DNA of 18,370 nucleotides from Sporosarcina sp. (GTDB lineage: Bacteria; Bacillota; Bacilli; Bacillales_A; Planococcaceae), in contig JARIDM010000258.1 in the NCBI GenBank assembly GCA_029263945.1, positions 1-18,370 on the forward strand, written 5' to 3'. The position numbers and the translations under genes are program-made. Positions 1-7,002 of the stretch are shown one piece after another (within the stretch, counting starts at the first letter, position 1; the number at the start of each line of letters is the position of its first letter). The notes under the pieces were generated by a model. That model saw only the letters and a program-made list of their open reading frames with translations. It was not told the DNA's origin and ran no database searches.

Positions 1-447
1 ACGCCCAAAGCAAAAATTGAGGGGATCCGGATTGTTGAAAAAGGTAATTTTGATGGAAATCATTTTATTTTTGGAGATGAAGGTAAGTTAAAACAAGTGC
101 TTCTTAATTTGTTGAAAAATGGTTTGGAATCTATGCATCCAGGTGGAGGATTGACCATTACAATGGATACATCTTCAGAAGATCATGTGCAAGTCGTGAT
201 TGAAGATACTGGAAGAGGGATGTACGATACGCAACTAGACAAGATTTTCACAACTTATTTTACAACGAGAAGTAACGGAACTGGTTTGGGTTTACCTTTT
301 GTTTTAAAAACAATGGAAGACCATGGGGGCACAGTTACAGTTTCAAGTAAAATTCATGTGGGTTCAAAATTTACACTCTCATTTCCAGTAATGAAAAATA
401 TTGTGAATGTGGAGGCGATCGGTGCTGCGTCAGGTTTGTTAACTTAA
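1..447 (+). CDS. Sensor histidine kinase, C-terminal ATPase domain (5' end outside window)
   Basis: The reading frame is open from the first base, so this is the 3' part of a longer gene. It encodes the HATPase_c domain of a two-component sensor kinase, which binds ATP to phosphorylate a histidine in an upstream dimerisation domain not included here. Visible motifs in order are the N box (LLNLLKNGLESM), the G1 box (DTGRGM), the F-box region (IFTTYFTT) and the G2 box (GTGLGLP), followed by a normal C-terminal strand and a short tail. The N-box and F-box wording resembles the sporulation-type kinases (KinA-KinE/KinB-like) of Bacillales, but the sensing domain that would identify it is missing. 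An internal GTG at 97 is not a real start because conserved sequence precedes it. There is no obvious terminator before the next promoter. Confidence 0.9.
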   Translation, partial: TPKAKIEGIRIVEKGNFDGNHFIFGDEGKLKQVLLNLLKNGLESMHPGGGLTITMDTSSEDHVQVVIEDTGRGMYDTQLDKIFTTYFTTRSNGTGLGLPFVLKTMEDHGGTVTVSSKIHVGSKFTLSFPVMKNIVNVEAIGAASGLLT

Positions 448-463
448 ATTCCACCCTATGCTT

Positions 464-493
464 TTGACAGTAGCTATTCGATACCGTTATAAT
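464..493 (+). promoter_or_regulatory. Consensus sigma-A promoter of the MarR-type regulator gene
   Basis: A perfect -35 box TTGACA at 464-469 and a perfect -10 box TATAAT at 488-493 are separated by 18 bp. The predicted transcript start is near 500, about 33 nt before the chosen start codon. Full consensus at both boxes implies strong basal initiation, which fits a self-repressed regulator gene. Confidence 0.85.
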
Positions 494-514
494 GAGAATG
501 GTTTCTTAACGGTA
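482..514. promoter_or_regulatory. Perfect 8-bp inverted repeat over the -10/+1 region (candidate auto-operator)
   Basis: TACCGTTA at 482-489 is repeated exactly inverted as TAACGGTA at 507-514, with 17 bp between the arms. The left arm overlaps the -10 box and the right arm lies just downstream of the predicted transcript start, so a bound dimer would block RNA polymerase. Autoregulation by the adjacent MarR protein is inference; the sequence does not look like the B. subtilis MhqR box as I remember it. Confidence 0.5.
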
Positions 515-532
515 AAGTAGAAGGTGAAAAGG

Positions 533-976
533 ATGCAGAATGATCAAGAACGTGCACTTAAATTATTTATCGTTCTTTCGCGTGCAAGTAAAGTGATCGC
601 AGAAGAAGCGCATAAGCTAATTGATAATTACAGTTTGAATCCAACTGAGTTTGGTGTGCTGGAACTGCTCTATCATAGAGGGCGTCAGCCTATCCAGAAA
701 ATCGGCCAAAAAATATTGCTTAGAAGTGGATCGATGACATATGTTGTGAATCGATTGGAAGTGCGTGGCTTTTTAGAACGGAACTTTTCTGAAGAAGATA
801 AACGAATTACGTATATAGCGATTACGAAAGAAGGGGCAACGTTAATCGAATCTATTTTCCCAGAACATGCGGAAAATATTCGACAACTTATGTCAGGATT
901 ATCTGAACATGAGCAAGAGACAGCCATTAAGATTGTGAGAAAACTTGGTTTGTCAGTGAATGATCTATCACTATAA
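533..976 (+). CDS. mhqR: MarR-family transcriptional regulator, MhqR-like
   Basis: A 147-aa winged-helix repressor of the MarR family. The DNA-binding core spans about residues 34-100: helices around NPTEFGVLELLYHRG, the recognition region SGSMTYVVNRLE, and the wing EEDKRITYIAITKEG. The text closely resembles B. subtilis MhqR (YkvE), which represses azoreductase and dioxygenase genes and is relieved by quinones and catechols. The protein has no cysteine, so a thiol switch within the protein is excluded. The ATG at 533 is preferred over the GTG at 524 because AAGGTG at 521-526 sits 6 nt before the ATG, while the GTG has little in front of it. It has its own consensus promoter with a dyad and ends in a strong terminator, so it is monocistronic. 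No quinone-detoxification genes lie beside it here, so targets would be elsewhere. The family call is firm; the orthology is probable. Confidence 0.85.
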   Translation: MQNDQERALKLFIVLSRASKVIAEEAHKLIDNYSLNPTEFGVLELLYHRGRQPIQKIGQKILLRSGSMTYVVNRLEVRGFLERNFSEEDKRITYIAITKEGATLIESIFPEHAENIRQLMSGLSEHEQETAIKIVRKLGLSVNDLSL

Positions 977-1011
977 AAACGCGATACTCTTCAAAGAGTA
1001 TCGCGTTTTTT
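975..1011. terminator. Bidirectional intrinsic terminator between mhqR-like and lipoprotein genes
   Basis: A perfect 12-bp stem ACGCGATACTCT (979-990) / AGAGTATCGCGT (995-1006) with a TCAA loop is flanked by an A run on the left and a T run on the right. It overlaps the stop codon of the regulator and lies 8 nt from the stop of the converging minus-strand gene, so it can serve both directions. Confidence 0.95.
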
Positions 1012-1018
1012 GTCGTAT

Positions 1019-1711
1019 TTATTTTGTTTTGGTAACTGTTTCGCCCATTGCTAGGAATTTGTCGAAGTAATCAGCTTCAAGTGAATCGAAAATAGTTAGG
1101 CGAACGATTAAGCCGTCTCTTTCAAAAATAATTCCAGTGACAGGCCCTGTTTCAGAATCAACAGAATAGGCCTTAACCTCTTGAATGGCTTCGCCTGAAG
1201 GTAGTGAGGCTTCATCGTTCAATTCTTCAGGTGTAGATGCATTTGCACTGGAAGCTTCTAAGATCGTTAGCATGTTGTCATGCAAGTAATCATAAGTTCC
1301 TTCTTCAGCGAGCATTGTTTCGATGCGCATGAAAATTGAGCCATCTTCATTTAAATAAAGTGAGTCTTTTCCTGGTTCTTCACTTGTTAACGCATATTCT
1401 GGTAGAAGAGAGAGTGAGTAGTCTTGTTCATCACTTTCAACTACTGTTGCAGTATTTAAAAGTTCACTATTGGCATCTGCTGCTGTATCTTCTTCGTTTG
1501 CCTCGCCGCCGTTATCCGCTTCCTCGTCAGCTGGTGTTTCTTCTGGTAAATCTTCATCTACCTCTACATCTTCAGCATTACCTTCGTTTTCTACAGCATC
1601 TGATGTATTATTGTCTGGATCTGTTTCACTGATTCCTTCTTCACTTGTACAAGCTGCGAGCACAAGCATCAATGCCATCATCGCAAAAATTACGAGCATT
1701 CTTTTTTTCAT
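1019..1711 (-). CDS. Acidic lipoprotein of unknown function
   Basis: A 230-aa secreted lipoprotein. The N-terminus has a lysine/arginine start, a hydrophobic core and a lipobox LAAC with the lipidated cysteine at residue 21. Residues 22 to about 85 are a very acidic, disordered-looking linker rich in Asp, Glu, Asn and Ala. Residues 86-230 look like a compact globular domain with alternating strands and helices, containing no cysteine and no motif I recognise. The likely place is the outer face of the membrane, with the linker crossing part of the cell wall. AGGAGG lies 5 nt before the ATG. The gene is monocistronic, converges on the mhqR-like gene and is divergent from the MoxR operon. Open frames on the opposite strand are shadows of the acidic codons. 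Function is unknown. Confidence 0.85.
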   Translation of the reverse strand: MKKRMLVIFAMMALMLVLAACTSEEGISETDPDNNTSDAVENEGNAEDVEVDEDLPEETPADEEADNGGEANEEDTAADANSELLNTATVVESDEQDYSLSLLPEYALTSEEPGKDSLYLNEDGSIFMRIETMLAEEGTYDYLHDNMLTILEASSANASTPEELNDEASLPSGEAIQEVKAYSVDSETGPVTGIIFERDGLIVRLTIFDSLEADYFDKFLAMGETVTKTK

Positions 1712-1731
1712 GTATATTCCTCCTTTTAAAT

Positions 1732-1759
1732 CTTATAGTTAGTAGACGATTATTGACGA
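1732..1759 (-). promoter_or_regulatory. Candidate promoter of the acidic lipoprotein gene
   Basis: On the minus strand TCGTCA (1759-1754) and TATAAG (1737-1732) are 16 bp apart, with 4/6 and 5/6 matches to sigma-A boxes. The predicted start near 1725 would give a very short leader that still holds the AGGAGG ribosome site. Confidence 0.4.
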
Positions 1760-1916
1760 ATAAAGTTTCATTCAATTCTATTTTGCATGAAAATGTTGCT
1801 TGCGTAAAGTGTTTTTAATCGGTACGATGTTAACAGAGTCTTTAGATTTTACTGAATCGCTAAAAAACAGGCGTAAGGTAGAGAAATGGACAAAGTTTTT
1901 AGGTGGAGGGAATGGA

Positions 1917-2852
1917 ATGTCTACAATTGAAATCGTAAGAAATGAATTAAATCGTGCGGTCATAGGAAGAGAGAAAGAATTTGATTTTATGTTAATTGCA
2001 TTATTGCAAGAGGGTCATGTATTACTTGAAAGTGTACCGGGTTCTGGGAAAACAATGATGGCAAAAAGTTTTGCAAATATCTTTAAAGGGGATTTTGGCC
2101 GTATTCAGTTTACACCTGACGTCTTGCCCTCGGATGTTACAGGTATTCGCTATTTCAATCCACAAACGCAGGATTTTGTCTTGAAAGCTGGGCCTGTGTC
2201 TACAAATATTTTACTGGCAGATGAGATCAACCGTGCAACGCCAAGAACACAGTCTAGTTTGCTAGAATCAATGGAAGAAAAACAAGTGACAATTGACGGT
2301 GAAACAGTTAAGTTACCAACACCTTTCATGGTCATTGCGACCCAAAATCCAATTGAATCTCAACAAGGTACGTTTCCGCTTCCAGCAGCTCAACTTGACC
2401 GTTTTTTATTTAAACTGAACATAGACTATCCGACTTTCGAAGAAGAAGCATTAATATTAAAACAATATGGTGAAAATCCAGGGGAAATCACGACAGCACC
2501 TGTCATTGACGCAGCCCAAGTTTTAATATGGTCAAAAGAGTCGAATAGCGTCAGTGTCCATGAAGACATTGAACGTTATATATTAAAAATTGTTCGGGCC
2601 ACAAGAGTGCATCCTTTTATTGGACTAGGACTTAGTTCAAGAGCTGCACTTGCAATTTTAAAAGCATCAAAAGCGTATGCTTACTTATGTGGTAGAACAT
2701 TTTGTATACCAGATGATGTGAAAGCAATTATTGAACCTGTCGCACTTCATCGGATGGAATTGTCGACAGAAGGTTTACTGACAAAGGAACTGGCTGAAGT
2801 ATTGAAAGAAATTATTCATTCAATTCCAGCGCCAATTGAGGCGACAATTTAA
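1917..2852 (+). CDS. MoxR-family AAA+ ATPase
   Basis: A 311-aa cytoplasmic AAA+ ATPase of the MoxR group, which are chaperone-like ATPases usually encoded next to DUF58 and membrane or VWA-domain proteins. Walker A (PGSGKT) is at residues 41-46, Walker B (ILLADE) at 98-103, sensor 1 Asn at about 144 in ATQNP, an arginine-finger candidate in QLDRF near 162, and a C-terminal lid with GLSSRAALA (sensor 2 Arg). The frame is open from 1800, but the ATG at 1917 is chosen because GGTGGAGGG precedes it and the family starts a few residues before the IGREKE motif. A weak promoter candidate (TTGCGT at 1800, TACGAT at 1823) lies upstream. The stop codon overlaps the start of the DUF58 gene (TAATG), so they are translationally coupled. 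It resembles B. subtilis YeaC. The substrate is unknown. Confidence 0.9.
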   Translation: MSTIEIVRNELNRAVIGREKEFDFMLIALLQEGHVLLESVPGSGKTMMAKSFANIFKGDFGRIQFTPDVLPSDVTGIRYFNPQTQDFVLKAGPVSTNILLADEINRATPRTQSSLLESMEEKQVTIDGETVKLPTPFMVIATQNPIESQQGTFPLPAAQLDRFLFKLNIDYPTFEEEALILKQYGENPGEITTAPVIDAAQVLIWSKESNSVSVHEDIERYILKIVRATRVHPFIGLGLSSRAALAILKASKAYAYLCGRTFCIPDDVKAIIEPVALHRMELSTEGLLTKELAEVLKEIIHSIPAPIEATI

Positions 2853-4006
2853 TGAAATGGCTTCGATACGAAGAGGGTTTTAAACCGCTTCATGCAACGA
2901 TGGGGATTTCACTTGTCTTTTTTGTGATGGCATTCATCTACCTACAATTTTCACTTGCAGCCAGTTTTGCGGCAATATTTACAATCGGAAATCTGCAAAA
3001 TATGTATTATAAAAGAGTGGGACAGGGCTTAGTTTTACATCAAAGTAAAAAGCGTTCCCGTTTTTTAATCGGGTCAACTTCCACGCTTGTCCTGTCGTTT
3101 GAAAACGGGCCCGTTCCGCTTTTAAATGGCAAACTTACCTTATCGATTGAAGATGCTGTGCAGCCAGTAGGTGAGGAAACCAATCACTTTAGTGGTATTT
3201 TTGATATTACGGTTCCTTTTACTGTTGGGCGTTTTGAACAAATTGAGGTGACGATTCCGTTGGAAGGCAGGAAACGTGGACTGTCGAGAATTACGAGAGT
3301 GATTGTGGAAGTACCGCAAATTTTAGGGCATGGCTCAATTATTATGGAGTTAGAAGATGCGATCCATCACGAGAGTATCGTATACCCTAAAATTGACCCC
3401 TTTCATGAGCATTTATTGCCCTCTCCATTTAAGCCAGGAGATGTTGCACAGCGGACGTCCCTATATTATGATGCCTTCCAAGCGATCGGAACAAGAGATT
3501 ATATCATCACTGACCGTTTTGATGAAATTCATTGGAAAGCAAGTGCACGGATGCAAAAATTGCAAACGAAAGAATATTTACCAGTCGCTGAGCAATCTAT
3601 TTTATTTATTGTGAATATGATTGAAAAGCCAAAAGTCCAAGACGATTTTGAGTTGAAGATAGAACGACTGGCTGCTTATATTACGTATTGCACAAAAAAT
3701 GCGATTCCCTTTGAAATAATTATGAACATTAAAACCTTCGGGGGAGAGCCGTTCTTGCGTGAGATGATTGGAAGCGGTAACATCCATTATCAAAAGTCAT
3801 TAGAAATGTTGGCCCAATTGTCGAGTCGACTTGCGAAACATGCTTTTGAAAAAGTCTTGCAAGCAGTGGAATCGAAAGGTCAGTTATCTCCAACAATCGT
3901 GTTAATTACACATGAACCTGAGCGTTATGCCGGGATTACAGCGAGATGGGCCAAGTCGTGTAACCTCCTTGTCGATCACGCTTATCAAAAGGAGGAGGTT
4001 TCATGA
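2852..4006 (+). CDS. DUF58 domain protein, YeaD-like
   Basis: A 384-aa protein with two N-terminal membrane segments (about residues 15-50) followed by a strand-rich region and the DUF58 domain at about 190-300. The DUF58 signature is visible: FKPGD, then GTRDYIITDRFDEIHWKASAR, then KEYLP. This domain is distantly related to von Willebrand factor A folds and is almost always found with MoxR ATPases; a role in cell-envelope or membrane-complex assembly is proposed for the family but not established. It is the middle gene of the operon: its ATG shares bases with the previous stop, and its TGA overlaps the next ATG (ATGA). Its 3' end carries a hairpin that can hide the next gene's ribosome site. 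It resembles B. subtilis YeaD. Confidence 0.88.
   Translation: MKWLRYEEGFKPLHATMGISLVFFVMAFIYLQFSLAASFAAIFTIGNLQNMYYKRVGQGLVLHQSKKRSRFLIGSTSTLVLSFENGPVPLLNGKLTLSIEDAVQPVGEETNHFSGIFDITVPFTVGRFEQIEVTIPLEGRKRGLSRITRVIVEVPQILGHGSIIMELEDAIHHESIVYPKIDPFHEHLLPSPFKPGDVAQRTSLYYDAFQAIGTRDYIITDRFDEIHWKASARMQKLQTKEYLPVAEQSILFIVNMIEKPKVQDDFELKIERLAAYITYCTKNAIPFEIIMNIKTFGGEPFLREMIGSGNIHYQKSLEMLAQLSSRLAKHAFEKVLQAVESKGQLSPTIVLITHEPERYAGITARWAKSCNLLVDHAYQKEEVS
3962..4000 (+). promoter_or_regulatory. Hairpin that can sequester the ribosome site of the downstream gene
   Basis: AACCTCCT at 3962-3969 is complementary to AGGAGGTT at 3993-4000, which is the Shine-Dalgarno region for the ATG at 4003. A register using CCTCCTT (3964-3970) with AAGGAGG (3989-3995) is also possible. 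The 5' arm lies within the last DUF58 codons, so ribosomes finishing that gene would open the hairpin. This suggests strict translational coupling; pairing is seen, the effect is inferred. Confidence 0.5.
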
Positions 4007-5223
4007 ATCCTCACAGTAAAACTAGGCGCAGTGGGTTATTAAAGAGTGTGGAAGGTTTTATTCTTGAATTGTTATTAGTTACGTATTTTCTACACTTAAT
4101 TGTAGGTCCATCGTCAATACATCCACATTATTTACTTATCGGAATGGCCTTCCTCGGCGGACTCATTGCCTATTTCATTTTTATAAAACGTCCTTATACG
4201 GTTCTACTAAATTTAGCGATATCCTTAATAATCACAGTTCCTTTTGTATTAACTGGTTTGCCTTGGATCGTAAATATCATTTTATTTACAATTGTGAGTT
4301 GGCGGTTTCATGTCCACTTCGGGTTAGAGCGATCTGGTCACTTGAATTTTCTTGCTTTGAATACAGTGATTATGACAACGTTATATTTAGTTGCCAAAGC
4401 ATATTTACTTAAAGCGGATGTCGTGACGACAAATCTTACACAAATTAAGTTATTCGTCGTAACGACACTCCTCTTTATAGGTCTTCGTTACGCGGTGATC
4501 ACGCTAGAAGATAAGTGGCAAAACCATTCAGGCGTGAAAGAAATTACACGTGTTTTTGGAGGCGTTACGCTCGCTGCAGGCGCAGTATTTTTCTTTATTT
4601 ACTATGCAATAGAATCTGTTCGGAATGTCGTGTTAGCGTTTCTAGGGCTAACATTTGGTAACTTATTCATCACCATTGCTTCTTTACTGCCTTCTTTTGA
4701 AGAAGTGGGAGAAGGAGGAGCTCAAGGCGGAGGAGAGAGCGATGGGATCACTTTTGCGCCTGAAAAAGAGACAGTGCGGGTTACCTCGGAATCAGGATAT
4801 TTGGGCATTGTGTTATTGATCATTTCGGTAATTCTTTTGGTTATTTTCTTACTTGTATTTTTGAAAAAGCGTAAGCGAGATTATATAGAGGGAGATGAAC
4901 CTAAAGCTACTTTCCGAAAAAAGGATTATCAAAGGAAGCCTGTTCAGCAAGTCGTACAGTATGACTATTCAAAATCAACAAATGAAATTCGAATGGCTAT
5001 GCAGAGATTTGAGGAAGCAGCTTCTGTTGCAATGTGTCCACGCTTTATGGATGAAACGATAAAAGAATGGTTCAAGCGCATGAAGTGGTCTAAAAATGAT
5101 GCCTTATTCTCGCTGTATGATCAGGTTAGATACGGAAATCAATCAATTAGCGAAGTAGACAAGACAAAGTTTATAGAAATGCTTAACGCGATAAAACAAA
5201 CTAATTTCAATAAAAATGTTTGA
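4003..5223 (+). CDS. Polytopic membrane protein, YebA/TgpA-like but lacking the transglutaminase domain
   Basis: A 406-aa protein with about eight membrane segments between residues 15 and 230, a short Gly/Glu-rich outer linker (about 231-265), one more membrane helix (about 266-288) with the positive stop KKRKRD, and a cytoplasmic C-terminal region. The last ~90 residues contain FEEAA and the LYDQVRYG motif, like the DUF4129 tail of transglutaminase-like proteins such as B. subtilis YebA. In that family a large extracellular transglutaminase core with a Cys-His-Asp triad lies between the helix bundle and the last helix; here only the ~35-residue linker is present. No frameshift is apparent, so this looks like a stable short form rather than a broken gene. 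It is third in the MoxR-DUF58 operon, with a 4-nt ATGA overlap and an AAAGGAGGAGG ribosome site. Function is unknown. Confidence 0.8.
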   Translation: MNPHSKTRRSGLLKSVEGFILELLLVTYFLHLIVGPSSIHPHYLLIGMAFLGGLIAYFIFIKRPYTVLLNLAISLIITVPFVLTGLPWIVNIILFTIVSWRFHVHFGLERSGHLNFLALNTVIMTTLYLVAKAYLLKADVVTTNLTQIKLFVVTTLLFIGLRYAVITLEDKWQNHSGVKEITRVFGGVTLAAGAVFFFIYYAIESVRNVVLAFLGLTFGNLFITIASLLPSFEEVGEGGAQGGGESDGITFAPEKETVRVTSESGYLGIVLLIISVILLVIFLLVFLKKRKRDYIEGDEPKATFRKKDYQRKPVQQVVQYDYSKSTNEIRMAMQRFEEAASVAMCPRFMDETIKEWFKRMKWSKNDALFSLYDQVRYGNQSISEVDKTKFIEMLNAIKQTNFNKNV

Positions 5224-5283
5224 AAAGTAAATAAAAAGGGCACATTACAATTGAACACAGCAACATTCTCATTTCCCCCTTTA

Positions 5284-5317
5284 AGGATGAACGTCACATC
5301 GTTCATCCTCTTTTTTT
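5284..5317 (+). terminator. Terminator of the MoxR/DUF58 operon
   Basis: AGGATGAACG (5284-5293) pairs with CGTTCATCCT (5300-5309) around a 6-nt loop, followed by C and a run of seven T. It lies about 60 nt after the last stop codon of the operon. Confidence 0.9.
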
Positions 5318-5343
5318 GTCCAAATATAAATCAATTGTTTTTC

Positions 5344-5393
5344 TTGACCTGGAAAAGAAGCCAAATCAAAATGATTCTGTTAAAGTAAACAGA
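5344..5393 (+). promoter_or_regulatory. Candidate promoter and dyad upstream of the ykwC-like gene
   Basis: TTGACC at 5344-5349 and CAAAAT at 5367-5372 are 17 bp apart. Immediately downstream, at the expected transcript start, TCTGTT (5376-5381) and AACAGA (5388-5393) form a perfect 6-bp inverted repeat that could be an operator or a small leader hairpin. Confidence 0.45.
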
Positions 5394-5428
5394 ATACATG
5401 GAAAATGGAAGAAGGGACTGGTCAATTA

Positions 5429-6295
5429 ATGAAAAAAGTTGCGTTTATTGGAACCGGTGTTATGGGTAAGAGTATTATCCGACATTTACAACGTGCGGAC
5501 ATTGAGGTTACGATTTTCACGAGAACGAAAGCAAAAGCATTGTCACTTATAGAGGAAGGTGCCATTTGGGCAGATACAGCTAGTGAGGCGACAAAGCATG
5601 CTGATATCATTTTTACAATGGCGGGCTATCCAGCAGACGTTGAAAGAATTTACTTCGGCGCAGACGGTATTTTCGAAGCGGGGAGCGCAGGGCAAATTGT
5701 TGTCGACATGACGACATCAAGTCCAGCGCTTGCAAAGAAAATTGCAAAAGAGGCAATCACACGGAATATGTCTTCGATTGACGCGCCTGTATCAGGAGGC
5801 GACATTGGCGCACAAAATGGGACGTTATCGATCATGTGCGGCGGCGAGAAAGCGGTATTTGAAGAGATTTATGATGTCCTCTCTATTTTTGGGAAAGAAA
5901 TTGTCTACCAAGGCGAAGCAGGTGCTGGACAACATACAAAGATGGCCAATCAAATTGCAATCGCAACGAATATGATTGGTGTATGCGAAGCAATTACATA
6001 TGCAGAAAGTGCTGGACTCGATCCACAGACTGTTCTTGCATCCATTGCTACTGGAGCAGCTGGATCATGGTCGTTGTCTAATTTAGCACCAAGAATGTTA
6101 GCGAAAGACTTTGAGCCTGGATTTTACGTGAAGCATTTCTTGAAAGACATGGATATCGCCCTAAAAGAGGCGGAAATGATGGAGTTGAATTTACCAGGTT
6201 TGAAATTGGCACGTAGTATGTATCATGAACTTGTAACGCGTGGACTAGAAGATAAAGGGACACAAGTACTCTATGAAGCTTATCATAAATTTTAA
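5429..6295 (+). CDS. ykwC: NAD(P)-dependent beta-hydroxyacid dehydrogenase (3-hydroxyisobutyrate dehydrogenase family), YkwC-like
   Basis: A 288-aa cytosolic oxidoreductase of the 3-hydroxyisobutyrate/6-phosphogluconate dehydrogenase-related superfamily. The Rossmann motif GTGVMG is at residues 8-13, the substrate-binding motif DAPVSGG at 118-124, and the catalytic Lys171 with Asn174 lies in GAGQHTKMANQ. TR at 31-32 after strand 2 suggests a preference for NADP(H). The C-terminal all-helical domain contains GAAGSW and the family motif FEPGFYVKHFLKD. Overall wording matches B. subtilis YkwC, whose physiological substrate is unsettled. The ATG at 5429 is chosen because family members begin at MKKVAFIG; an in-frame ATG at 5405 would add eight residues with no better ribosome site, although AAGGG at 5412-5416 is rather far (12 nt) from the chosen start. 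It is monocistronic, convergent with ykyB. Confidence 0.88.
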   Translation: MKKVAFIGTGVMGKSIIRHLQRADIEVTIFTRTKAKALSLIEEGAIWADTASEATKHADIIFTMAGYPADVERIYFGADGIFEAGSAGQIVVDMTTSSPALAKKIAKEAITRNMSSIDAPVSGGDIGAQNGTLSIMCGGEKAVFEEIYDVLSIFGKEIVYQGEAGAGQHTKMANQIAIATNMIGVCEAITYAESAGLDPQTVLASIATGAAGSWSLSNLAPRMLAKDFEPGFYVKHFLKDMDIALKEAEMMELNLPGLKLARSMYHELVTRGLEDKGTQVLYEAYHKF

Positions 6296-6323
6296 GCTTC
6301 ACTTTCTTTAAGTTGTGAAAATG

Positions 6324-6368
6324 AAAAAGGATTTGTTGGAAGTATTTCTTCTCAACAAATCCTTTTTT
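6324..6368. terminator. Bidirectional terminator between ykwC and ykyB
   Basis: GGATTTGTTG (6329-6338) pairs with CAACAAATCC (6353-6362); an inner GAAG/CTTC stem (6339-6342 / 6348-6351) stacks on it with one bulged T. A run of A precedes and a run of six T follows, so it suits both converging genes. Confidence 0.9.
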
Positions 6369-6397
6369 GAATAAAATGATCGTGTGAAATTCGGAGC

Positions 6398-6862
6398 TTA
6401 ACCATCTAAGTATGAAGAGCGAAATCCATTTTGCTGATTCATATCAAGTTTTTGTTTCTTTAATGGTTTTTTTCGAATTTCTTGCGTGATTGTCGGTTGT
6501 ACATAATTAGTAAAATCAATCAACATTGTTTTTGCTGTCCGTAAACTCATACGCTCTTGAGGATTGCGTGAAGTTTGATCTTGATGACCAAGATGAGGTA
6601 AAGATTTGAAGTCTTCTTTTTCAGGAATCATATGAAAGAGGAAATCACTACAACGAACTAAAGTTGTAGAGTGTTGTTTGCTAAACTTGGGATTATCTAC
6701 AAAGTGTAACCCGATTTTTTGTGCGTCACCAGCATGCAAAAGTTTTTCTAGCGCAATTTTTTTTAATTCGTACAATTCTTTATTATTAGGTGCTGTTTTA
6801 GCGTGTCGGTTGACAGTATAAATCGCAATTGCAATACGTCGAATCTTATCAGTATTCGTCAC
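6398..6862 (-). CDS. ykyB: YkyB (Kre) family protein
   Basis: A 154-aa soluble basic protein. The N-terminal stretch AIYTVNRHAKTAPN and the later KIGLHFVDNP and HLGHQDQTSRNP segments match the YkyB family of Bacillales. In B. subtilis YkyB was renamed Kre and was reported to act on comK expression at the level of mRNA stability; whether this host has the competence circuit is unknown. The Lys/Gln-rich C-terminal tail (about 125-154) looks disordered and less conserved. The start is GTG at 6862-6860, with TAAGGAGG 6 nt upstream; no in-frame ATG is near. The GTG overlaps an out-of-frame ATG followed at once by TGA (ATGTGA). It is transcribed divergently from fadH, matching its neighbourhood close to fadH in B. 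subtilis. Confidence 0.88.
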   Translation of the reverse strand: MTNTDKIRRIAIAIYTVNRHAKTAPNNKELYELKKIALEKLLHAGDAQKIGLHFVDNPKFSKQHSTTLVRCSDFLFHMIPEKEDFKSLPHLGHQDQTSRNPQERMSLRTAKTMLIDFTNYVQPTITQEIRKKPLKKQKLDMNQQNGFRSSYLDG

Positions 6863-6907
6863 ATTAGGCCTCCTTATGTCTGAGATAGAGATTATGAAAT
6901 CAATTCT

Positions 6908-6936
6908 ATATTACCAATAAAAAGGGTTTTTGTATA
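6908..6936 (-). promoter_or_regulatory. Candidate extended -10 promoter of ykyB
   Basis: On the minus strand TATACA (6936-6931) and TAATAT (6913-6908) are 17 bp apart, and the -10 is preceded by TGG (6916-6914), giving an extended -10. The start would be near 6901, about 40 nt before the GTG. Confidence 0.5.
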
Positions 6937-6972
6937 TGAAAAATATAAAAAACAGTATTTTCTAAAAATAGA

Positions 6973-7001
6973 TCGTCAACAAGTTCTTTTCGTGATACAA
7001 T
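6973..7001 (+). promoter_or_regulatory. Extended -10 promoter of fadH
   Basis: TCGTCA (6973-6978) and TACAAT (6996-7001) are 17 bp apart and the -10 box carries the upstream TGA (6993-6995) of an extended -10. The expected transcript start near 7008 lies inside the FadR-like operator, so binding there would repress. Confidence 0.65.
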
Positions 7002-7002
7002 T

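Noticed and set aside
1336..1742. Two overlapping plus-strand open frames opposite the lipoprotein gene
   Set aside because: They mirror the acidic low-complexity codons of the minus-strand lipoprotein, have biased Ser/Leu-rich products and no ribosome sites.
1800..1916. 39-codon N-terminal extension of the MoxR ATPase
   Set aside because: Not MoxR-like in sequence, and a good ribosome site lies before the ATG at 1917.
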